This document shows, one piece after another, positions 1-5,594 of a DNA stretch of 7,901 nt; within the stretch, counting starts at the first letter, position 1; each line of letters opens with the position of its first letter. This DNA comes from Spirochaetaceae bacterium (lineage in GTDB: Bacteria; Spirochaetota; Spirochaetia; B11-G9), in assembly GCA_030633365.1 (NCBI GenBank), contig DAOVSY010000129.1, forward strand, positions 1 through 7,901, given 5' to 3'. A program made the translations under genes and the position numbers. The notes under the pieces were generated by a model. It did no database searches. It was not told the DNA's origin and worked only from the letters and a program-made list of their open reading frames with translations.

Positions 1-326
1 CGCATTACTTCCAAACCTGCAAGTACACCAAGAATTCCATCAAACCGTCCACCTGGTTTCTGTGTATCGAAGTGGGAACCTGTCATAACCGCACCAAGTT
101 TTCTGTTTTTTCCAGGTCGGACTGCAAACATATTACCCATCTCGTCAATGGTAACCTCACAGCCAGTCTCTTTGTACCATTTAATTAGAAAATCACGGCC
201 AATGCGGTCCGCGTCTGTTTCAGCACACCTGTCTATACCTTTATTAGGTGTTCCACCTATTTCTGCAGAAGCTTCAATTTCAGTCTGAAGTCTTTTGCCG
301 TTAATCCTTAAATCTTTAAGTCCCAT
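1..326 (-). CDS. N-carbamoyl-amino-acid hydrolase / allantoate amidohydrolase family (M20), N-terminal part
   Basis: This is the first 108 codons of a gene that runs off the left edge. The translation carries the N-terminal hallmarks of the M20 amidase/carbamoylase family (AllC, HyuC, beta-ureidopropionase-type enzymes): a GIDRCAETDADR segment (residues 30-41), DEMGN at 61-65, then TGSHFDT (82-88) and GGRFDGILGVLAGLEV (92-107). In this family His85 and Asp96 are expected to be di-metal ligands. Such enzymes are cytoplasmic and cleave N-carbamoyl amino acids, allantoate or related ureides, releasing ammonia and CO2 from the carbamoyl group. Start: ATG at 326-324 is preceded by AAAGGAG at 334-340 with a 7-nt gap. 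The gene lies downstream of the symporter but is separated by a terminator and has its own promoter, so it is probably a distinct transcription unit. The exact substrate cannot be told from this fragment; the family call is firm. Confidence 0.93.
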   Translation of the reverse strand, partial: MGLKDLRINGKRLQTEIEASAEIGGTPNKGIDRCAETDADRIGRDFLIKWYKETGCEVTIDEMGNMFAVRPGKNRKLGAVMTGSHFDTQKPGGRFDGILGVLAGLEVM

Positions 327-363
327 TAATATACTCCTTTATATATATAAATCTGTTCCGGAT

Positions 364-403
364 AGTAATCCTGTAGAAGTGTATTATCATGCAGGAATCC
401 TGT
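364..403. repeat. Direct repeat / possible operator around the carbamoylase promoter
   Basis: The minus-strand motif ACAGGATTnCT occurs twice, at 393-403 and 364-374, with starts 29 bp apart and only the n position differing. The first copy lies in the spacer between -35 and -10 and is part of an interrupted palindrome (CAGGA-a-TCCTG, 392-402). The second copy lies just downstream of the predicted start point. A repressor binding both would block the promoter. The arrangement is seen directly; the operator role is inference. Confidence 0.4.
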
Positions 404-411
404 GATGTCAA
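383..411 (-). promoter_or_regulatory. sigma-70-type promoter of the carbamoylase gene
   Basis: On the minus strand a perfect -35 hexamer TTGACA (plus coordinates 406-411) is followed by exactly 17 bp and a -10 GATAAT (383-388), which matches 5 of 6 consensus positions. Transcription would begin near 376, giving a leader of about 50 nt that contains the AAAGGAG site. It sits between the symporter terminator and the carbamoylase start, where a new promoter is needed. Confidence 0.82.
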
Positions 412-420
412 TCTTATCAT

Positions 421-454
421 TAAAAATTTAAAGGGCAGCCGCAGATGGCTGCCC
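421..454 (-). terminator. Rho-independent terminator after the symporter gene
   Basis: An 8-bp perfect stem, GGGCAGCC (433-440) paired with GGCTGCCC (447-454) around a 6-nt loop, starts 21 bp after the symporter stop codon. In the minus-strand transcript it is followed by TTTAAATTTTTA (432-421), a U-rich tail. It should end the amidohydrolase/symporter transcript before the carbamoylase promoter. Confidence 0.88.
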
Positions 455-475
455 GAAAATATAAAATTGTAAAAA

Positions 476-1960
476 TTAAGAATAATTTTCCTGATACTCT
501 TCCTTCATTTGGCCAAGTTCTTCCAAATGACTTTTTTCCCTAAGAGGGGTAGCCAAACTTACCAGTACAAAACTTACAGCATTGAGAATTAAAGCAAATA
601 ATCCAGCATGCATACCCAAAGGAGCTTTGATTGCAGGAATAAAAGTAATTATACAAAGAGTACCTATTCCAACCAGTAGACCAACTATAGCACCTGCCGA
701 GGTAGATCTCTTCCAGGTAAGGGCTCCAACGGTAGGAATAAAAACCTGGGCTGTACCGGACAGTGCAACCATACCTATAGTTACAAGAAGACCTGGAATA
801 AAAATTGACATAAAATAGGCAACAAGAGCGAAAACAAGGATACTGATCCTGCCTACCCATACCAATGATTTCTGACTCATATTTTTATTAATATACTTCT
901 GATGAATATCTACTGTATATACTGCACTCATGGCATGTATCTGAGAGTTAGCTGTAGACATAGCTGCAGCAGCCCCACCTGCACAGATAAGAGAAGCCAG
1001 AGCAAAGGGTGCATATTTGAATAACATAACAGGTAGAATCTGATCAGCTTTTTCAAGTCCATCAGGAACAAGAATCAGACCTGTATTTCCAACCAGCATC
1101 GAACCTATATATGCTATGGCTGCGAAGGCCAAAAGAAAGGGCATTAGATTGAACAGACGGGAGGATTTAACAGCATACATTCTGGTCCAGAGCTGTGGTC
1201 CCATAAAAGCACCGATAGGAACCATTATAAACATAGAAATCCATAGACCAGGTCCATGTACTCCCTGTGGTCCGGGCAAAGTTAAAGCTTCCGGAGCAGT
1301 CTGTTTTAATTGAGCAAAAAGGCTTGCTACTCCACCTACTTTTGCAGCAATGAAAAAACCTGCAAAAATCATTCCAAAGAACAGAAGTGCACCATAGAAA
1401 ATATCGGTCCATGCAACTGCTCTTAAACCACCAGCCCAGACATATATAACAATTACACCATAAAACAATAAACCTGCCATCTTCCAGGGAATTACTCCAT
1501 GAGAAGCAACCTCAATTAGATACGCACCACCAGTCAGCTGAATCTGAAGATAAGGCAGTGTAAACAACAACATTACAATAACAATGATATTATTTAACAG
1601 GGGTGATTTGTAATGAACCTCAAAAAAGTCACTGGGAGTAATACAGCTATATTTCTTTCCATAAAACCATACCTTTTTCCCTACCAGATAATAGAGAAGT
1701 CCAAAAAGAATGTTCCAGGCTATAGCAGTCCAATACACAGGCCCTCGAGTATAAAAATAGGCATTGGAACCAAGAAATGCAAATGAGCTCCACCATGTTG
1801 CGGCAACTGTAAAGAATACAGCTAGTGATCCCATAGCCCTGCCCTGAACAAAAAAATCTTCTGTTGTGGGAATTGATTTTTTATTGGCAACAGCTCCCAT
1901 CCATAGAGGGATGGCCATAAATAGCCCTATTATAAATACAGCAATTATATTTTGGTTCAT
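476..1960 (-). CDS. Sodium:solute symporter (SSS/SLC5 family)
   Basis: This is a 494-residue polytopic inner-membrane protein with about 13 hydrophobic segments, the normal size for sodium:solute symporters. Family signatures are clear: GRAMG at 40-44, WAGGLRAVAWTDIFYG at 175-190 (SSS signature 1), and AAAAMSTANSQIHAMSAVYTVDIH at 330-353, split here as AAAAMSTANS plus QIHAMSAVYTVDIH, which is the TM8 region where Ser335/Thr336 probably help bind Na+. It should couple Na+ entry to uptake of a small organic solute; the substrate is unknown. The start ATG overlaps the stop of the preceding small membrane protein by 4 nt (ATGA, 1957-1960), and GAGGTGG (1965-1971) is just upstream, so translation is probably coupled. 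It shares a transcript with the amidohydrolase, suggesting that it imports that enzyme's substrate or a related compound. A terminator follows. Confidence 0.95.
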   Translation of the reverse strand: MNQNIIAVFIIGLFMAIPLWMGAVANKKSIPTTEDFFVQGRAMGSLAVFFTVAATWWSSFAFLGSNAYFYTRGPVYWTAIAWNILFGLLYYLVGKKVWFYGKKYSCITPSDFFEVHYKSPLLNNIIVIVMLLFTLPYLQIQLTGGAYLIEVASHGVIPWKMAGLLFYGVIVIYVWAGGLRAVAWTDIFYGALLFFGMIFAGFFIAAKVGGVASLFAQLKQTAPEALTLPGPQGVHGPGLWISMFIMVPIGAFMGPQLWTRMYAVKSSRLFNLMPFLLAFAAIAYIGSMLVGNTGLILVPDGLEKADQILPVMLFKYAPFALASLICAGGAAAAMSTANSQIHAMSAVYTVDIHQKYINKNMSQKSLVWVGRISILVFALVAYFMSIFIPGLLVTIGMVALSGTAQVFIPTVGALTWKRSTSAGAIVGLLVGIGTLCIITFIPAIKAPLGMHAGLFALILNAVSFVLVSLATPLREKSHLEELGQMKEEYQENYS

Positions 1961-2205
1961 TTTTCCACCTCGTCAGCTTCCTTAAAATCACTTCCTCTGC
2001 CCCAACTGGTTTTATACCCAATGTAGAACAGAACACACATTAGCGCCCACATAATAATGATAAAGCCATAAATAAACGGCAACCCAAAGATCATCGGTTC
2101 AATCCGATTGATAAAAAAGATTCCCGGGAATTCCATAATGGCAAATCCGAGAATGATTAAGCCCCAAAGCAGGGTTTTAAAAGAATTTAGTTTCTTTTCT
2201 GACAT
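1957..2205 (-). CDS. Small DUF3311-like membrane protein, symporter partner
   Basis: This 82-residue protein has two predicted membrane helices (about residues 11-31 and 42-63). Between them lies FFINRIEPMIFGLPFIY (30-46), matching the NR-x-EP-x-x-FG-x-PF pattern of DUF3311 proteins as I remember it. The tail is short, charged and cytoplasmic-looking. Small two-helix proteins of this type are commonly encoded directly upstream of SSS-family symporters and are assumed to be accessory subunits; their molecular role is not established. A strong AGGAGG (2211-2216) sits 5 nt before the ATG. The stop overlaps the symporter start by 4 nt, which favours equimolar or coupled synthesis. The existence of the gene is secure; the exact family assignment is from memory. 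Confidence 0.88.
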   Translation of the reverse strand: MSEKKLNSFKTLLWGLIILGFAIMEFPGIFFINRIEPMIFGLPFIYGFIIIMWALMCVLFYIGYKTSWGRGSDFKEADEVEK

Positions 2206-2227
2206 ATATTCCTCCTGATATTTTCAT

Positions 2228-2249
2228 AGAAGCCTCTTCAAAGGCTTCT
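2228..2249. repeat. Intergenic hairpin between amidohydrolase and small-subunit gene
   Basis: There is a perfect 8-bp stem, AGAAGCCT (2228-2235) with AGGCTTCT (2242-2249), around a 6-nt loop. It lies 21 bp after the amidohydrolase stop and 11 bp before the AGGAGG of the small gene. No U-tract follows on either strand, so it is not a good intrinsic terminator. In the minus-strand mRNA it could act as a stability or processing element, or as a leaky terminator that lowers transporter expression relative to the enzyme. Confidence 0.6.
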
Positions 2250-2270
2250 TATGTTGCCAATTTAAATGAT

Positions 2271-3881
2271 CTATGCTTTAAAAATTGTTTTTCCTCCCAA
2301 AAAAGTCTGAAGAACTTTGATTTCTCTGATAGATTCGGGATTAACTTCTTCCGGATCTTCCGATAGAATCACCATATCTGCCAATTTCCCAGGTTCCAGA
2401 GACCCCTTTATTTTTTCTTCGAAAGAAGCAAAAGCACTTCCACTGGTATAAATCTTCAAAGCTTCATTTATAGTAATTTTCTGACAAACCCCTATAGGCT
2501 GACCTTCGGAACTCTTTCGATTGACCATAGAATAGAAGGCTGTCATAACATCCTGAATTCCACAGGGACTGTCTGAACTACCACTAACAGGGATGCCGTA
2601 ATCCAGAAAGTCACGATAAGCAAACATTTTATTGATACGCTCACCATATGGCCCCATTTTTTCACCATGTTCCCAGACATATGTAGAGAATGGCAGAACG
2701 ACCGCCCTGGAAGCTTTGATTCTCTTCAGCAGTTCCTCATTTACAACAGTGCAATGGGCAATACGGTGACGAAAATCCTTTCCAGGAAACTCCTCAAGAG
2801 CTTTATCAAATCCATTAAGAACCATTTCAATTGCACAGTCTCCATTAGCATGGATTTCCAACTGATAACCGGATTTATGAACTTCTCTGATAAATTCTTC
2901 AGTCTCTTCCGGTTTTTTTGTTCGGATACCGTAATAATTGGGACGCCCCATGTAGGGCTCTTGAAGCCAGGCAGTATGACCGGCGATGGCCCCATCAACA
3001 AAACTCTTGATAGCGCCTATTTTCAGCATATTATTACCAAAACCTGTTTTAATACCCAACTCTTTCAGCAAAGGATAATACTGATCCAGTACGTTCATAT
3101 AAACCCGTGTGTTTAAGGAACCCTCCGCCAGGCTGGTCTGATAAGCCTCAATTTCAATGGGACCAACCAGTGAGTCACCCACACTGGTGATGCCCAGGGC
3201 TGCAGCCTCTTTTCCTGCCAGCCGGATTGCCCTTACTTCATCATCAAGAGTATAAGGGGGAACATAGCTCCCTTTCTTTCCCATTCCGGTAACAAATTGA
3301 AAATGTGCTTCTTCCAGACAGAGACCGGTCAACATTCCACGACTATCTCTGACAAACTGGCCGCCTGCCGGATCCGGAGAGTTGTTAGTAATTCCGCTTA
3401 CATCGATCGCCTTTGAATTAATTACACCGCTATGGCATGTCTGTGAACGAAGATGAATTGGATGTTGAGTCGAAGCCTTATCCAGGTCATAACGATCAGG
3501 ATGTCGATTCTCTTCCAGCTTTGAAAAATCGTAGCTGCCGGCCAGGATCCATTCCCCAGGAGGAGTACTGTCTGCTTTCTTTTTTATTAGCTCTATAATA
3601 TCTTTAATATTCCGCACCCTGGCAGGGCTGCAATCCAGTTGCAGCAACTGCTTTCCTCTGAGTGACAGAAGATGACAATGAGCATCAATAAATCCCGGAA
3701 CCAGAGTTTTCCCCTCCAGATCCAGAACCTCTGTCTGGGGCCCTTTTAAATATTCCAAATCTACCGAACTTCCCAGATCCAGGATATATTCCCCTTTCAC
3801 TGCCAGTGCAGAAAAAAGATTGTTTTTACTATCAAGAGTCCTGATTTTTCCGTTCCTGATCAATAAATCAGCATGTATCAT
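2271..3881 (-). CDS. YtcJ-type metal-dependent amidohydrolase (amidohydrolase family 3)
   Basis: This 536-residue cytoplasmic enzyme has the usual YtcJ/NfdA-like length. It opens with ADLLIRNGKIRTLD (4-17), the small N-terminal beta domain, then VPGFIDAHCH (61-70), where His68 and His70 are the HxH metal ligands. Further active-site blocks are KSFVDGAIAGHTAWL (292-306; Lys292, the usual carboxylated or bridging position), EIHANGDCAIE (342-352; His344), RHRIAHC (371-377; His376) and GSSDSP (434-439; Asp437). The C-terminus ends with the typical GSLEPGKLADMVIL strand (513-526). Members hydrolyse amides, formamides, hydantoin-like or other C-N bonds; the substrate is not predictable here. Start: ATG at 3881-3879 precedes the conserved N-terminal motif; an in-frame TAA lies upstream with no other ATG, GTG or TTG between. 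No Shine-Dalgarno is visible, and a sigma-54 promoter lies directly in front. It is the first gene of the operon with the symporter pair. Confidence 0.93.
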   Translation of the reverse strand: MIHADLLIRNGKIRTLDSKNNLFSALAVKGEYILDLGSSVDLEYLKGPQTEVLDLEGKTLVPGFIDAHCHLLSLRGKQLLQLDCSPARVRNIKDIIELIKKKADSTPPGEWILAGSYDFSKLEENRHPDRYDLDKASTQHPIHLRSQTCHSGVINSKAIDVSGITNNSPDPAGGQFVRDSRGMLTGLCLEEAHFQFVTGMGKKGSYVPPYTLDDEVRAIRLAGKEAAALGITSVGDSLVGPIEIEAYQTSLAEGSLNTRVYMNVLDQYYPLLKELGIKTGFGNNMLKIGAIKSFVDGAIAGHTAWLQEPYMGRPNYYGIRTKKPEETEEFIREVHKSGYQLEIHANGDCAIEMVLNGFDKALEEFPGKDFRHRIAHCTVVNEELLKRIKASRAVVLPFSTYVWEHGEKMGPYGERINKMFAYRDFLDYGIPVSGSSDSPCGIQDVMTAFYSMVNRKSSEGQPIGVCQKITINEALKIYTSGSAFASFEEKIKGSLEPGKLADMVILSEDPEEVNPESIREIKVLQTFLGGKTIFKA

Positions 3882-3893
3882 AATTGTAATAAA

Positions 3894-3908
3894 GCAAAAA
3901 ATGTGCCA
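3894..3908 (-). promoter_or_regulatory. Sigma-54 (-24/-12) promoter of the amidohydrolase-symporter operon
   Basis: On the minus strand TGGCAC (3908-3903) is followed by five bases and TTGC (3897-3894). The -24 GG (3907-3906) and -12 GC (3895-3894) are exactly 12 bp apart, as required for RpoN promoters (consensus TGGCACG-N4-TTGC). The only deviation in the core is A for G after TGGCAC. It points at the amidohydrolase gene, and the gene next door upstream encodes a sigma-54 activator. The predicted start point is near 3882, one base before the ATG. Confidence 0.85.
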
Positions 3909-3921
3909 AACAATAATTATT

Positions 3922-3960
3922 TTTTACAGAGCAATCCTTTGAATCAAATTTTACAGAACA
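3922..3960. repeat. Direct repeat just upstream of the sigma-54 promoter
   Basis: TTTTACAGAGCA (3922-3933) and TTTTACAGAACA (3949-3960) match at 11 of 12 positions, with starts 27 bp apart. They lie 14-52 bp upstream of the -24 element, too close to be typical enhancer sites. They could bind a second, perhaps negative, regulator or may be chance in AT-rich DNA. Confidence 0.3.
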
Positions 3961-4070
3961 AAAAGTAAACTTCACCTATTAAGTCTATATACCTAAAAGA
4001 ATTATTACAATTAAGGAGAAAAAATACAGATAAGTATTAAATTTAAAATAAATACTTTTATATAGCGCTG

Positions 4071-4123
4071 TAGTTATAACTTTTATACAATTATAACATT
4101 AGTTATAACTAATGTTATAATTG
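4071..4123. promoter_or_regulatory. Putative enhancer: GTTATAAC cluster with a perfect 36-bp palindrome
   Basis: Positions 4088-4123 form a perfect 36-bp palindrome centred at 4105/4106. Its middle is the self-complementary GTTATAAC (4102-4109), and each arm carries another TTATAA core (4091-4096 and 4115-4120), giving three cores at 12-bp centre-to-centre steps. A further full GTTATAAC sits outside the palindrome at 4073-4080, within a repeat of TAGTTATAAC. The cluster is about 170-210 bp upstream of the -24 element, a normal distance for sites bound by sigma-54 activators. It begins 6 bp after the regulator's stop codon, so the hairpin could also mark that transcript's 3' end, but no U-run follows. 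Confidence 0.6.
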
Positions 4124-4129
4124 AAGTCA

Positions 4130-5563
4130 TTAGGAACAAGCACGCTTTTTCATATTGACAAGTCTTTTACTCAGCGCCGGCTGACTAATACCGATCATCC
4201 CGGAAGCAACTGAAATATTGTTCCCTGCTCTTCGCATAGACTCATCAACAAGCATATCTGCCGCCTGTTTCAATGTTGGAAGAGTATCGGTAAAAATAAG
4301 TTTAGGATTAACAGTAACTGATACAGGATGTCGGGTCGCTTCCAAAGAAGATTCATTATTTTCTGAATCAGCAGGCAGATTGAGATGTTCTGCCAGTAGT
4401 ATTTTTCCCCTGCAGTAGCTCAGTGATGAAAGAATCATCGATTTTAATTCTCTGATATTACCAGGGAAAAAACAGGACATTAAGGCTGTTAGAAACTCAG
4501 AAGATACTTCCGGCATTTCCTTAACCTTGTCCTGAAATTCTATGTTTACAAAATGGTCAGTTAAAAGATAGATATCTCCCCGTCTTTCGCGTAGTGGAGG
4601 TATCAAAATATCATAGGAAGACAATCGATAGTACAAGTCCTTACGAAAGCTTCCGTTCAACATCATAGTTTTAAGATCTCTGTTGGTGGCTGTAACAATC
4701 CTGCAGGAGCTTATCCGGGTCACATCCGAACCAAGGGTATAGTACTCCCCGTTTTCCAGCAGTCTCAGAAGTTTGATCTGGCTCTGGGGGGAGAGATCAC
4801 CAATTTCATCCAAAAACAAGGTTCCCTCCTCAGCTTTCTCAACCAGACCCTTTCGGCCCTCATGAGCACCCGAGAAAGCCCCTTTTTTATGCCCAAAAAG
4901 AGTATCAGAAAACATGGTATCATCAAGTCCTGCTGCATTAACCGTAATAAAAGCACCGGGACGTCTGGAAAGTTTATGGATTTCCTCTGCAAAAAGCTCT
5001 TTGCCAGTACCTGTCTCCCCCCGAACCAAAATGGCATGTGAACTGGAAGAAACAGTCTCCGTATAACGGAACAGAAGCTTCATCTTTTTATCTGAGGTAA
5101 GTATTGCAGAAAATGCTTCAGGATTTTCAAGATCATCCCTGAGAATACCCTCTTTCAATTTCCTGTTTTCTTCCTGAAGTTCTCTAATTTTCAGAATTTT
5201 TCTGACTGTCCCCAGCAGTTTACTGCTCTCAATGGCCTTAACCAGGTAATCGGCAGCACCTGCCTGCATACACCTTACTGCAGTTGATATTTCGTGATTA
5301 CCGGTAATTATGATAACAGGGAGCTCTGGATAATCTTTCCGGATAAGGAGCAACAGCTCATCTCCTGACATGTAGGGCATTGTCAGATCCAGAAGAATCA
5401 GGGAGGGGGAATGAAGGTATATAAATTCCATAGCTTGTCTGCTGTCAGTACAGGTGATAATATTGTTTATACCACCGGCATACAAGACTCCGGAAAGACT
5501 GTCCAATAGATGCTGCTCATCATCAATCAACATGACTGCGTGTTCAGGATAAATATTTTTCAC
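4130..5563 (-). CDS. Sigma-54-dependent two-component response regulator (NtrC/AtoC type)
   Basis: This 477-residue regulator has three domains. The receiver (about 8-125) has acidic pocket Asp14/Asp15, phospho-acceptor Asp59 in LILLDLTMP, Thr87 and Lys109. The AAA+ sigma-54 activation domain (about 150-385) has Walker A GETGTGKE (182-189), the sigma-54 contact loop GAFSGA (228-233), Walker B GTLFLDE (247-253), a TATNRDL sensor region (291-297), candidate arginine fingers in FRKDLYYRL (306-314), and FPGNIREL (366-373). A Fis-like helix-turn-helix lies at the C-terminus (about 430-472). The loop has Ser where the family nearly always has Thr. The start is GTG at 5563-5561, supported by GGGGAG (5571-5576) 7 nt upstream; the first ATG (residue 11) would cut into receiver strand beta-1. 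The gene follows the kinase by 31 bp, so the two are probably co-transcribed. The likely target is the sigma-54 promoter at 3894-3908. Confidence 0.96.
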   Translation of the reverse strand: MKNIYPEHAVMLIDDEQHLLDSLSGVLYAGGINNIITCTDSRQAMEFIYLHSPSLILLDLTMPYMSGDELLLLIRKDYPELPVIIITGNHEISTAVRCMQAGAADYLVKAIESSKLLGTVRKILKIRELQEENRKLKEGILRDDLENPEAFSAILTSDKKMKLLFRYTETVSSSSHAILVRGETGTGKELFAEEIHKLSRRPGAFITVNAAGLDDTMFSDTLFGHKKGAFSGAHEGRKGLVEKAEEGTLFLDEIGDLSPQSQIKLLRLLENGEYYTLGSDVTRISSCRIVTATNRDLKTMMLNGSFRKDLYYRLSSYDILIPPLRERRGDIYLLTDHFVNIEFQDKVKEMPEVSSEFLTALMSCFFPGNIRELKSMILSSLSYCRGKILLAEHLNLPADSENNESSLEATRHPVSVTVNPKLIFTDTLPTLKQAADMLVDESMRRAGNNISVASGMIGISQPALSKRLVNMKKRACS

Positions 5564-5570
5564 CAGGATT

Positions 5571-5576
5571 CTCCCC
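5571..5576 (-). promoter_or_regulatory. Shine-Dalgarno site fixing the GTG start of the response regulator
   Basis: GGGGAG on the minus strand, 7 nt before GTG at 5563-5561, in the 31-bp gap after the kinase stop. No comparable site precedes the first internal ATG, and starting there would cut into the first receiver beta-strand, so the GTG is preferred. Confidence 0.7.
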
Positions 5577-5594
5577 TATTTAAAAATCGAATTA

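Larger units (their letters stand above)
3882..4129. other. 248-bp regulatory intergenic region between response regulator and amidohydrolase
   Basis: This strongly AT-rich gap has no gene. From the regulator end it holds the GTTATAAC cluster and 36-bp palindrome (4071-4123), a loose inverted repeat AAGTATT/AATACTT (4032-4038 and 4051-4057), a direct repeat TTTTACAGA(G/A)CA (3922-3933 and 3949-3960), and the sigma-54 promoter (3894-3908). The copied ACTTTTATA at 4054-4062 and 4079-4087 is a further short direct repeat 25 bp apart. The layout is that of an enhancer-dependent control region: binding sites distal, promoter proximal, with AT-rich and probably bendable DNA between. Confidence 0.75.

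Noticed and set aside
2667..3116. 149-codon plus-strand open frame
   Set aside because: Lies wholly antisense to the conserved amidohydrolase. Its composition follows the opposite strand, and there is no ribosome site or recognisable domain.
3942..3953. Possible IHF site (AATCAA then TTA) between enhancer and sigma-54 promoter
   Set aside because: The gap between the two halves is 3 bp rather than the usual 4, and AT-rich DNA gives many near matches. Bending DNA would make sense here, but the site is not convincing.
4011..4030. AAGGAG on the plus strand in the regulatory gap
   Set aside because: Looks like a Shine-Dalgarno but no start codon follows at a usable distance and no frame continues.
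4032..4057. AAGTATT/AATACTT inverted repeat as a terminator
   Set aside because: The stem is 7 bp of nearly pure AT with a 12-nt loop. A U-rich stretch follows only at a distance on the minus strand, so termination is unlikely.
5533..5563. Internal ATG (residue 11) as the response-regulator start
   Set aside because: It would cut into the first receiver beta-strand and lacks a good ribosome site. GTG with GGGGAG 7 nt upstream fits better.
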